Shown in pieces: positions 15,990-22,547 of a stretch of 25,421 nucleotides of DNA; within the stretch, counting starts at the first letter, position 1; each line of letters starts with the position of its first letter. Where the stretch lies: contig JAOUGQ010000010.1 of the NCBI GenBank assembly GCA_029865515.1, positions 1-25,421 on the forward strand. The letters run 5' to 3'. Position numbers and translations under genes: made by a program. This DNA is from Nitrospirota bacterium (GTDB lineage: Bacteria > Nitrospirota > Nitrospiria > Nitrospirales > UBA8639). Under the pieces are notes generated by a model. It was given only the letters and a program-made list of their open reading frames with translations. It did not search any database and was not told the origin of the DNA.

Positions 15990-16658
15990 ATGGCAAATGA
16001 AGCCCCTGCAAAACTCATTTCGATCGGCCCCAAGAGTGGCACGAAAAAAGATGGGTTTAACCTTGTGACCGAAAATGTCACCGCGATCAATCCCGAGACC
16101 AAACAAATCGAGGTCGAACTGTTGGCTTACGACGGGAAGACGGTTCTGTTGGATGTCGGTGAAGAAGCCATCGAAGACCTGGCGAAAATCAAAGTCGGCG
16201 ATGGAGCCACGCTTCGGGTGGTGGAAGAAAACGGTAAACGGATCGTCAAGAGTTTTCGCATCCGATCCAAAGATCCCAACATTCAAAAAGCTGATGCCGC
16301 ACTGCTGGATCTTTCCGATACGCACTGGCTCAATCGCAAGCATGCCATTGAAGTACTTGGCGAACTCCGGGTGGAAGCAGCCGTGAAACCCTTGGTGGAA
16401 ATGCTCGATGATGAAGTGGGTGATGTCCGGCAGCGTGCCTATGAAGCCTTGATCAAAATAGGAGCACCCTCCGTCCCTGAGGTCGTTCCTCTCTTGGTCT
16501 CTGAAGAAGATGAACTTCGGCAATCAGCCACCGAGATTCTTCGAAAAATCGGGAAGCCGGCAGTGGAACCACTCGCTCTGGCATTAGGGGAGGCCGATGA
16601 ACGGCTTCAAAAACGCATTATGAAGGTGTTGGACCGAATGGGCTATAAACGCAAATAG
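15990..16658 (+). CDS. HEAT-repeat protein 4 of the array, with an N-terminal non-HEAT domain
   Basis: A GAAGGA site precedes the ATG. The 222-residue protein has two parts. Residues 1-92 form a distinct domain, probably beta-rich: FNLVTENVTAINPETKQIEV, LLAYDGKTVLLDVGEEAIEDLAKI, VGDGATLRVVEENGKRIVKSF. Alternating hydrophobic residues suggest a small barrel or sandwich of the kind that binds ligands or nucleic acid, but I do not recognise it. Residues 100-222 hold four HEAT repeats (HWLNRKHAIEVLGELRVEAAVKPLVEMLDD, VGDVRQRAYEALIKIGAPSVPEVVPLLVSE), ending in a basic tail RMGYKRK. It follows the third HEAT gene after 54 bases and is the last gene of the array. A large hairpin lies downstream. Confidence 0.88.
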   Translation: MANEAPAKLISIGPKSGTKKDGFNLVTENVTAINPETKQIEVELLAYDGKTVLLDVGEEAIEDLAKIKVGDGATLRVVEENGKRIVKSFRIRSKDPNIQKADAALLDLSDTHWLNRKHAIEVLGELRVEAAVKPLVEMLDDEVGDVRQRAYEALIKIGAPSVPEVVPLLVSEEDELRQSATEILRKIGKPAVEPLALALGEADERLQKRIMKVLDRMGYKRK

Positions 16659-16692
16659 GGGATATCAAAACAGACCCTGAGCCCTGGGAAAG

Positions 16693-16727
16693 AGTCTGCG
16701 AGCAGCGCTCTCCTTGCTCGCAAGACT
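16693..16727. terminator. Large hairpin between the HEAT array and ugd
   Basis: AGTCT GCGAGCA at 16693-16704 pairs with TGCTCGC A AGACT at 16715-16727: seven plus five base pairs, one bulged A, and a loop of ten bases. It lies 35 bases after the last HEAT stop and about 110 bases past the ugd stop on the other strand, the right place for a terminator of convergent units. No U-run follows on either strand, so it may work with Rho, or only protect 3' ends. Confidence 0.45.
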
Positions 16728-16837
16728 CACCCTTGAATCTTACCCTTCCTTCGCTTTTGCTTTCCTTGCGAGCCAGACCTTTTCCCCATTTTCCGATTGC
16801 TCTGCATTCATGAAACGAGGAAAGGGGCTTGCCAACC

Positions 16838-18169
16838 TTAGTCTTTTTGGGAAGGAGGGGACCCCACAGTTTTTCGTCCCACCGACAGATAATAAAATCC
16901 CTGCTCTTCCATTCGTTGCGGTTCGTACACGTTGCGAAGATCGATAAAGATCGGGGATGAGATTGCAGCCCGAACCCGCTCAAAATCCAGATTTCTGAAT
17001 TGATTCCATTCCGTGACCAACACCACGGCATCGGCCCCTTCCATAGCATGGTAAGCGTCCTGACAGGGAACCATGTTTGGCAGAACTTTCATGGATACCT
17101 CTAAGGCCTCCGGATCGTAGGTCCGCACAGTCCCACCAGCTTTCATGATCTGCTCGGCGAGATACAAGGCCGGTGAATCCCGAATATCGTCCGTATTGGG
17201 TTTAAAGGCTAAACCGAGTAACGCAATGGTTTTCCCTTTCAACTCCCCGACCGCTTCTTGGATTTTCTCCATCATCCGCACTCGCTGCTCGTCGTTCACC
17301 CGTTTGGTAGCCTTCGCGATGGTCATTTCGTAACCAGCTTCGTTGCCGATATTGATCAGCGCCGCGGTATCTTTTCCAAAACATGATCCTCCAAACCCTG
17401 GACCGGCATGCAGAAATTTCGACCCGATTCGTTTGTCTAATCCCATCCCTTTAGCCACCATTTGCACATCGGCACCAACCCGTTCACAGAGATTGGCCAT
17501 TTCATTAATAAAAGAGATTTTCGTGGCTAAGAACACGTTCGAGGCATATTTGATCATTTCCGCGGTCGGAATATCCGTAATCACAATCGGCGTTTCCAGG
17601 ATATACAGAGGACGGTACAAATCCTTCATAATGGCTACGGATTCCGGACTGTCGGCTCCAATGACCACACGATTGGGCCTCATAAAATCCTCAATGGCCG
17701 AGCCTTCCCGAAGAAATTCAGGATTCGAGACCACGCCAAAACTCACCGGCGTCGTTTGGTTCGCCTGAATAATTGATCGAATGCGTTTCGCGGTTCCTAC
17801 CGGTACGGTGGATTTGGTCACCACCACTTTATATCCCGTCATCCGTGTTCCGACATTTTTGGCCACTTCATCAATAAAGGAGAGATCGGCCGACCCGTCC
17901 GACCGGGAGGGGGTGCCCACGGCAATAAAAATGACGAGCGCTTCATCAACGGCTTTGTGCAAATCGGTGGTAAATCGAAGACGCCCGGCGTTCAGATTTT
18001 TGGTCACTAGTTCGGAAAGACCTGGCTCAAAAAATGGCACCTTGCCCTTTTCCAACGCCGCAATCCGGCTGGCATCAGTATCCATACACAGCACATTCAA
18101 GCCAAACTCCGCAAAGCAGGCCCCTGTCACCAATCCAACATACCCGGTACCTATCATGCTGACATACAT
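16838..18169 (-). CDS. ugd: UDP-glucose 6-dehydrogenase
   Basis: The enzyme oxidises UDP-glucose to UDP-glucuronate with two NAD+, feeding polysaccharide and lipopolysaccharide synthesis. The 443-residue length is standard. The N-terminal Rossmann motif reads MIGTGYVGLVTGACFAEFG, then VLCMDTD. The block VVTKSTVPVGTAKRI, the NPEFLREGSAIEDFMRPNRVVIG stretch, and the central dimer helix with KYASNVFLATKISFINEMANLCERVGADV are all present. The catalytic cysteine is C263 in HAGPGFGGSCFGKDTAAL; most homologues have CFPKD, so Gly replaces Pro here. The C-terminal UDP-binding domain includes KGKTIALLGLAFKPNTDDIRDSPAL. An AAGGAGGAG site precedes the ATG. The gene stands alone, without neighbouring glycosyltransferases. 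Confidence 0.97.
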   Translation of the reverse strand: MYVSMIGTGYVGLVTGACFAEFGLNVLCMDTDASRIAALEKGKVPFFEPGLSELVTKNLNAGRLRFTTDLHKAVDEALVIFIAVGTPSRSDGSADLSFIDEVAKNVGTRMTGYKVVVTKSTVPVGTAKRIRSIIQANQTTPVSFGVVSNPEFLREGSAIEDFMRPNRVVIGADSPESVAIMKDLYRPLYILETPIVITDIPTAEMIKYASNVFLATKISFINEMANLCERVGADVQMVAKGMGLDKRIGSKFLHAGPGFGGSCFGKDTAALINIGNEAGYEMTIAKATKRVNDEQRVRMMEKIQEAVGELKGKTIALLGLAFKPNTDDIRDSPALYLAEQIMKAGGTVRTYDPEALEVSMKVLPNMVPCQDAYHAMEGADAVVLVTEWNQFRNLDFERVRAAISSPIFIDLRNVYEPQRMEEQGFYYLSVGRKTVGSPPSQKD

Positions 18170-18248
18170 GAAACTCTCCTCCTTGAACTCAATATGATTT
18201 ATCCCTTTTTCTCGGTTTCAGTCTGATTGAACTTAAAAACAAAAGGTT

Positions 18249-18254
18249 ATTATA
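18249..18254 (-). promoter_or_regulatory. Possible ugd promoter -10 box
   Basis: On the minus strand a perfect TATAAT lies at 18254-18249, about 80 bases before the ugd start. No good -35 box is found at 16-18 bases: the region there overlaps the -35 box of the opposing tRNA promoter. A start near 18242 would give a leader of about 70 bases. Confidence 0.4.
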
Positions 18255-18270
18255 CTCTATTCAATGTTGC

Positions 18271-18299
18271 TTGACAGCCTCCAGGGTGCCCACTAGAAT
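18271..18299 (+). promoter_or_regulatory. Sigma-70 promoter of the tRNA-Gly gene
   Basis: A perfect TTGACA at 18271-18276, a 17-base spacer, and TAGAAT at 18294-18299 (5 of 6) form a near-ideal promoter. Transcription would start around 18306, some 15 bases before the mature tRNA, as is usual for tRNA genes. A G+C-rich segment near the start (GGGTGCCC, in the spacer) is also visible. Confidence 0.8.
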
Positions 18300-18320
18300 C
18301 AGTTCAAAATTTCTAAACGA

Positions 18321-18395
18321 GCGGGAATAGCTCAGTGGTAGAGCATCGCCTTGCCAAGGCGAGGGTCGGGGGTTCAAATCCCCTTTCCCGCTCCA
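18321..18395 (+). tRNA. tRNA-Gly (anticodon GCC)
   Basis: The 75-base gene folds as a standard tRNA. The acceptor stem GCGGGAA (18321-18327) pairs with TTCCCGC (18385-18391), followed by discriminator T and an encoded CCA (18393-18395). The D arm is GCTCAGTGGTAGAGC. The anticodon stem CGCCT/AGGCG encloses TTGCCAA with anticodon GCC at 18353-18355. The T arm contains GGTTCAAATCC. It reads GGC and GGT codons. It is the only tRNA in the window. Confidence 0.98.
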
Positions 18396-18468
18396 AAAAT
18401 CTTACCGCATTCTAAAGATCCAGCAACATTTTTATTTTTTTCTCTTTTCCCCCTGATCATCTCCAATC

Positions 18469-19779
18469 CTAAAAATCTGGAATGAAGATTACCCACCAGG
18501 GGGTGGATTCTTCTGTCATCTGCGAAAACTGCCGTGCCGTAAAACTGCTGGGAACTCCTTCCAGCACCGCCCCCCGGCGAATTTCCACATACCGGAACCG
18601 GCAAGGAATTGGATTGCCCTTCTTGTTCGCGACCCCAAAAGGCATAGGATCTCGCAATTCCGCCAACCGGGAAAGATCTTTCCTCTCTCCGATAGCCATG
18701 GCGGACAATTCCTCATACACTTTTCCGAAAATTTCAGGGAGGAGCGCTTTGGTGAAGATCTTATCAGGAGGACGAAATCGATCATCGGCTAACACCTGAC
18801 TGAGCAGTTCCCAAAAGACCTCATCATCTATGGCAGATAAGATGCCCACACAACTCTGTTGGGCCATAAACCGTAACAGTGCTAAGGGACCGACTATGTC
18901 AAATTTCCAATCAGGGAAGGTTAACGTCTGCCCCTGGTGAGACACCTCTAACACCGGCTCCCCTTCATATCGACTCTGCCGATACTGCCCCCGGCTGGAC
19001 TGAAGGTGCGCCTGAATAATGTCGGGAGCCAAACGACCAGGTTCATAGGCGAAGGTGGGATTAGCCGGCGCATGGCACGTACTGACGGTGTAACGGGACA
19101 ACCGCCCTTTGACCTTCAAAAATGTTTCCAGGCTCATGCCTCCCCAAAATTTGAATCGTAATTCTTCAGACGAAAAGTTGCGTAAATAACGCTCACGATC
19201 CACGTTTTTGTGATAGACGCCGCCCACACGGGACCCCGGCATCAACCGATCAAATGCATGCAAGGTCAGCGAGGTGCGTTGAGCCCGTACCTGCGAAATA
19301 TAGTGATCCACTAATTCCTGTTCAAATGATAAATCTCCGGCTCCAATGTCTAGCAGTGAAGGTGTTGGCGTCTGCTGCAACACGTCATACGGATTGAACG
19401 CACCTCGAATAATTTCTTCACATTGAACACTTGATAGCTCTTCTGGTTTTTGCCCTCCATCATCCACGGCTAAGATTCCCCACACCATAAGCGCGCGAAC
19501 CGCTTTTGAAGGGGGAAATCCCGTGAGTTCTTTTAAGACCTGGTTCCCCTCCCTGCTGCCAGTTGGTTGAGAAAAGTGTTGCAAGGCGTCGATCAACCGT
19601 TCACGAAGGATAGGATCGAGAGAGACCTCTTGAATATGGTGAATAAGGGCGGGAAGCATGGTGTGAAGAGTTTCAGGAACCACCAATTTCCGGCTGGCCT
19701 CCCAGTGGTGTGGAAAGGATTCCCGGCTGGCCTTAATTTGCTCACGAAAGGCCGCGAATCCGAGTCGCTGATCATCCAT
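18469..19779 (-). CDS. Protein of unknown function with a Rossmann-like glycine motif
   Basis: The 436-residue soluble protein has no signal peptide. The only clear motif is TPSLLDIGAGDLSFEQELVDHY (about 140-161), which resembles motif I of SAM-dependent methyltransferases (hhDhGxGxG). The later segment RTSLTLHAFDRLMPG could supply the acidic end of the second strand. The N-terminal 130 residues look all-helical. The middle (KGRLSRYTVSTCHAPANPTFAYEPGRLAP) and the C-terminal part (LRFMAQQSCVGILSAIDDEVFWELLSQVL, then FRYVEIRRGAVLEGVPSSFTARQFSQ) match nothing I know. A methyltransferase-like protein is plausible but the rest of the family signature is missing. A weak AAGGGA site precedes the ATG. 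It diverges from the ChaN-like gene with 139 bases between them. The tRNA-Gly gene lies beyond its 3' end. Confidence 0.7.
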   Translation of the reverse strand: MDDQRLGFAAFREQIKASRESFPHHWEASRKLVVPETLHTMLPALIHHIQEVSLDPILRERLIDALQHFSQPTGSREGNQVLKELTGFPPSKAVRALMVWGILAVDDGGQKPEELSSVQCEEIIRGAFNPYDVLQQTPTPSLLDIGAGDLSFEQELVDHYISQVRAQRTSLTLHAFDRLMPGSRVGGVYHKNVDRERYLRNFSSEELRFKFWGGMSLETFLKVKGRLSRYTVSTCHAPANPTFAYEPGRLAPDIIQAHLQSSRGQYRQSRYEGEPVLEVSHQGQTLTFPDWKFDIVGPLALLRFMAQQSCVGILSAIDDEVFWELLSQVLADDRFRPPDKIFTKALLPEIFGKVYEELSAMAIGERKDLSRLAELRDPMPFGVANKKGNPIPCRFRYVEIRRGAVLEGVPSSFTARQFSQMTEESTPWWVIFIPDF

Positions 19780-19918
19780 AACGTGTCATTCCCTTTGACA
19801 AAACTCCGATCCAATTTTGTAGGCACCTTAGCCGCTCTGAGTCTTCTGAAACAACCATATCGGCCGGGAAATATTGCTCCCAGGGGACAACTGTGCTACA
19901 CCTTGTTTCGTCATACCC

Positions 19919-20878
19919 ATGCCTAACTTTTTGCACAAGAAGTCATTAGTCCTGATACTCCTCATGTGTGCCGTTATTTTTGGCGCGGCCACCGGATGCG
20001 CGACATCTCAAGCCAAAACGCCATTAGCAGTCGACCACATATACGATGTCTCCCGACAGCAACCCATCTCTTTTCAAGATCTGGTTCCCCGACTCTTAGC
20101 CGCCGATGTGATTTTTATCGGCGAAGAACACTACACCCCCTCACACCTTGAAGCCGCTCAAAAAGTCCTGAACGCCCTTCTAGCCCATCAGCGTCATCCG
20201 GCTCTGGCCATGGAAATGTTTAGTTGGGATGGACAAGACGGGGTGGACCGGTATATCCAGGACCCTGGATTCACCACTGAACAATTGTTGAAAGATTCAC
20301 ATTGGAACACGAATTGGGGGGGAAATTTTGCCGATTATCAGCCATTGGTGACTTTTGCGAAATCACATCAGCTGCAGATTTTTGGCCTTAACCCGCCCCG
20401 CTCCCTCGTTCGATTGGTCGCAACCAAGGGATTAACGGAGGCCTTGCAAGATCCCGAAATAAAAAATTGGCCTGTTGGAGAATTAGTGGCCGACGACCCA
20501 GAGTATGAAAAACTGATTTTTGAACAAATTGAAGCCTGCCATCCCGGCTTGCCAGAACACGTGTACCGCCGGATCTTCGAAGCCTCTATCTTCCGGGACG
20601 AGGGTATGGCCCAAATCATTACCAAATACCTCAAGGATACATCCCCGACTATGGGCCAGTTAGTAAGCTACACGGGAGGCGGCCATATCCAATTCAAGAT
20701 CCCGGTCCCTAAGCGAGTTGAACGGAAACATCCCGGCGTGAAATCAATCACGATCTATCTCGAGGCATGGGATCCCTCTAAGGAAGAGGAAGTTCGTTCC
20801 GAATTGAAAACCGGCATTGCCGACTTTCTCTGGCTGACCCCTTTGGGCCCCAAAGGTCTTCAACCCCGCTGCGGCTAA
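19919..20878 (+). CDS. ChaN-family lipoprotein (heme/iron-related)
   Basis: The 319-residue protein starts at the ATG at 19919, chosen because it places the lipoprotein signal at the N-terminus: MPNFLHKKSLVLILLMCAV with a lipobox ending in GATGC-type residues AATGC, the lipidated cysteine being C27. The frame is open upstream from a TTG at 19874. The mature protein matches the ChaN/DUF399 heme-binding family of the TIKI/EreA/ChaN superfamily: DVIFIGEEHYTPSHLEAA at 63-80 with the conserved Glu-Glu-His, PALAMEMFSWDGQDGVDRYI, ASIFRDEGMAQIITKYL, and YTGGGHIQFKIPVPKRV with H256. Campylobacter ChaN binds heme cofacially in iron uptake. The gene is 43 bases upstream of a CDGSH iron-sulfur protein on the same strand, which fits an iron theme. 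Attachment to the outer membrane is likely. Confidence 0.85.
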   Translation: MPNFLHKKSLVLILLMCAVIFGAATGCATSQAKTPLAVDHIYDVSRQQPISFQDLVPRLLAADVIFIGEEHYTPSHLEAAQKVLNALLAHQRHPALAMEMFSWDGQDGVDRYIQDPGFTTEQLLKDSHWNTNWGGNFADYQPLVTFAKSHQLQIFGLNPPRSLVRLVATKGLTEALQDPEIKNWPVGELVADDPEYEKLIFEQIEACHPGLPEHVYRRIFEASIFRDEGMAQIITKYLKDTSPTMGQLVSYTGGGHIQFKIPVPKRVERKHPGVKSITIYLEAWDPSKEEEVRSELKTGIADFLWLTPLGPKGLQPRCG

Positions 20879-20921
20879 CCCTATTCACCACCAATGTCTC
20901 GCAGATCTGAAGGAGGATAAC

Positions 20922-21167
20922 ATGGGCGACCCGATTATCATTCCGCAACGAACCCCTTACGTCTTAGACATGGAACCAGGCACCTACTATTGGTGCCGAT
21001 GCGGCCGATCAAAAACCCAACCATTTTGCGACGGGTCCCACACTGGAACTGATATTTCCCCCATCGAGGTGGAAATCAAAGATAAAAAGAAGGTGGCTTG
21101 GTGCGGATGCAAACACAGCAAAAAAGCCCCCTTTTGCGATGGATCACATTCCCGACTGGAATCCTGA
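20922..21167 (+). CDS. Dual CDGSH iron-sulfur protein
   Basis: The 81-residue protein is preceded by a strong GAAGGAGG site. It carries two CDGSH motifs that each bind a [2Fe-2S] cluster by three cysteines and one histidine: C25, C27, C36 and H40 in WCRCGRSKTQPFCDGSH, and C61, C63, C72 and H76 in WCGCKHSKKAPFCDGSH. The tandem arrangement without membrane anchor resembles the human mitochondrial CISD3 (Miner2) type and bacterial homologues. Such clusters are redox-active and pH-labile, and take part in electron or cluster transfer. It probably shares a transcript with the ChaN-like gene. All eight ligands are present. Confidence 0.95.
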   Translation: MGDPIIIPQRTPYVLDMEPGTYYWCRCGRSKTQPFCDGSHTGTDISPIEVEIKDKKKVAWCGCKHSKKAPFCDGSHSRLES

Positions 21168-21462
21168 TACCCGTCTCTCGACTTTTTCACTCAGGTCGAA
21201 TTCGGCAATATTCGTTTTCTTCCTGCATGGCATCCCCTGGTAACTTATCCAGCTCTTGCTCTTGCCATGGGGGTCATGATTCTCCCTACAATTTACGTAC
21301 TATAAACTAGCATTAAACATCTACCTAACTTATACTACCTTTGACTTGCATCCCGGAAATAAAATTTACTACAATCCCGCTCAGTCATAGATGAGCTGCC
21401 CATGCTAAACAAGTAGAAGATGTGTAAGATCATTTCCATTGTCCGAAAGTGAGGATTTTCGT
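21168..21462 (+). other. Intergenic region before the small membrane peptide
   Basis: These 295 bases hold no supported gene. An A/T-rich part from about 21290 to 21380 includes TTGACT at 21341-21346 and, 18 bases further, TTTACT at 21365-21370, a weak promoter candidate for the gene at 21463. The following 90 bases would be its leader. A better -10 (TACAAT at 21370-21375) is too far from that -35 box. Short ORFs here are extensions of the CDGSH frame and lack coding signs. Confidence 0.35.
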
Positions 21463-21630
21463 ATGAATCGGATTACTGCTTTTATGAGTGCTTTCCTCGT
21501 GTTGGCCGCAAACCCAGCTTTTGCTAATGAGCCTGGTGGAGGATATGAGGGTGTCACGGCACTCTACTATGGAACGATCGGCGTGATCTTGGCGTATGGG
21601 GTGTATGACATTTTCTTCAAAAAGTCATAA
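21463..21630 (+). CDS. Small exported or membrane peptide, 55 residues
   Basis: The ATG at 21463 follows a GAGGA site at 8 bases. A TTG upstream at 21439 opens the frame but is not preferred. The N-terminus is a signal peptide (MNRITAFMSAFLVLAANPAFA) with likely cleavage after AFA. The mature part of about 34 residues is NEPGGGYEGVTALYYGTIG followed by a single hydrophobic segment VILAYGVYDIFF and a basic tail KKS. This gives a periplasmic glycine-rich head and one membrane anchor with a cytoplasmic end, or a small subunit of a membrane complex. I do not recognise the family. It has its own long leader and is followed closely by a terminator, so it is probably a monocistronic gene. Confidence 0.75.
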   Translation: MNRITAFMSAFLVLAANPAFANEPGGGYEGVTALYYGTIGVILAYGVYDIFFKKS

Positions 21631-21682
21631 CTTCTCGCTCATTTCCCCCGCCATTTCAAGTAAAAGACAAAAGACCAACTCG

Positions 21683-21710
21683 CACCCTCTCCTGATCAGA
21701 GGAGGGGGTG
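21683..21710 (+). terminator. Terminator shared by the small peptide gene and tesA
   Basis: CACCCTCTCCT (21683-21693) pairs with AGGAGGGGGTG (21700-21710): eleven pairs including one G-T wobble, loop GATCAG, followed on the plus strand by TTTCGTCT. It lies 53 bases after the small gene and contains the last codons and stop of tesA on the opposite strand, so it can act in both directions. The T-run is short, so the efficiency is uncertain. Confidence 0.65.
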
Positions 21711-22547
21711 TTTCGTCTCCTCCCTACTGTGCCCCGACAATTTCTGGAGAATCGGTTCCAGCGTGCGCCAGACGTTTTGAGCCACAACGGTATATCCTTC
21801 CGCCGTGGGATGAACTCCATCCGGCTGATTTAAGCCGGGTTGTGCTGCCACCCCATCCAATAAAAAGGGAATCAGGGGTAGCGCAAATTCCTGGGCTAAC
21901 CGTTTATACATTTCAAAAAACTCCCCCGTATACTCTTCCCCATAATTTACCGGGATGCGCATGCCGGCCAAAATAACCATCACCCCTTCTGCTTTCAAAC
22001 GTTTAATGATGGCGTGGAGATTCGTATACGTCTCTTGCAGGGGTAACCCCCGGAGCCCATCATTGACCCCCAATTCCAAGATGACGACGGTCGGCTGACT
22101 TTTTAAAACCCACTCCACCCGTCTCACCCCACCGGCTGAGGTTTCTCCACTGACGCCGGCGTTGATGACCTCATAGTGAAACCCGCTTTCACGCAACCGT
22201 TTTGCCAGTTTAGCGGGATAGGTTTCGTCCGGTGCCACCCCAAATCCAGCCGTCAAGCTATCGCCAAAGGCCACAATTTTAGGCATGGATTCGTGTTTCC
22301 TTAACAACGGCTCTGCTGAGTTTGAATCGCCGGCGGATTGCGGTTGAGACAATACCATTTCCGGCCCATTATTCACCGGCTCAGGAATGACGGTGGACGC
22401 GTCCTCCTGCCCCTCACAACCCCACATGCCCAGACAGAACAGCATGAGGGCTGATAAGATAAAGCTAACCCTGGCGATTTGGTGAATTCCACCATTGTCT
22501 ACTATCCGAGCAGGTTTGTGTAATCGACGTGAATGTTCCTTCCTCAT
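21696..22547 (-). CDS. tesA: Arylesterase / lysophospholipase of the SGNH (GDSL) family, predicted lipoprotein
   Basis: The 283-residue protein starts at the ATG at 22547, preceded by AGAAGG; a GTG two codons upstream is an alternative. The C-terminal domain carries all SGNH blocks: IVAFGDSLTAGFGVAP (nucleophile Ser), NAGVSGETSAGGVRR (Gly), ILELGVNDGLRG (Asn), and QPDGVHPTAEGY (Asp and His). Homologues such as E. coli TesA hydrolyse acyl thioesters, aryl esters and lysophospholipids in the periplasm. Unlike TesA (about 200 residues), this protein has a charged N-terminus of about 25 residues, a hydrophobic core ending in LGMWGC that looks like a lipobox, and a linker of about 45 residues rich in Pro, Ser, Glu and Asn. 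It is probably anchored as a lipoprotein. It diverges from ybbA-ybbP, as in E. coli. Confidence 0.92.
   Translation of the reverse strand: MRKEHSRRLHKPARIVDNGGIHQIARVSFILSALMLFCLGMWGCEGQEDASTVIPEPVNNGPEMVLSQPQSAGDSNSAEPLLRKHESMPKIVAFGDSLTAGFGVAPDETYPAKLAKRLRESGFHYEVINAGVSGETSAGGVRRVEWVLKSQPTVVILELGVNDGLRGLPLQETYTNLHAIIKRLKAEGVMVILAGMRIPVNYGEEYTGEFFEMYKRLAQEFALPLIPFLLDGVAAQPGLNQPDGVHPTAEGYTVVAQNVWRTLEPILQKLSGHSREETKHPLL

Noticed and set aside
15960..16523. Minus-strand frame of 187 residues
   Set aside because: It is antisense to the fourth HEAT gene, has unusual Phe/His/Asp-rich composition, and no family likeness.
18396..18450. Intrinsic terminator after tRNA-Gly
   Set aside because: A weak ATCTT/AAGAT stem exists, but the T-rich run begins about ten bases after it, so the geometry does not fit.
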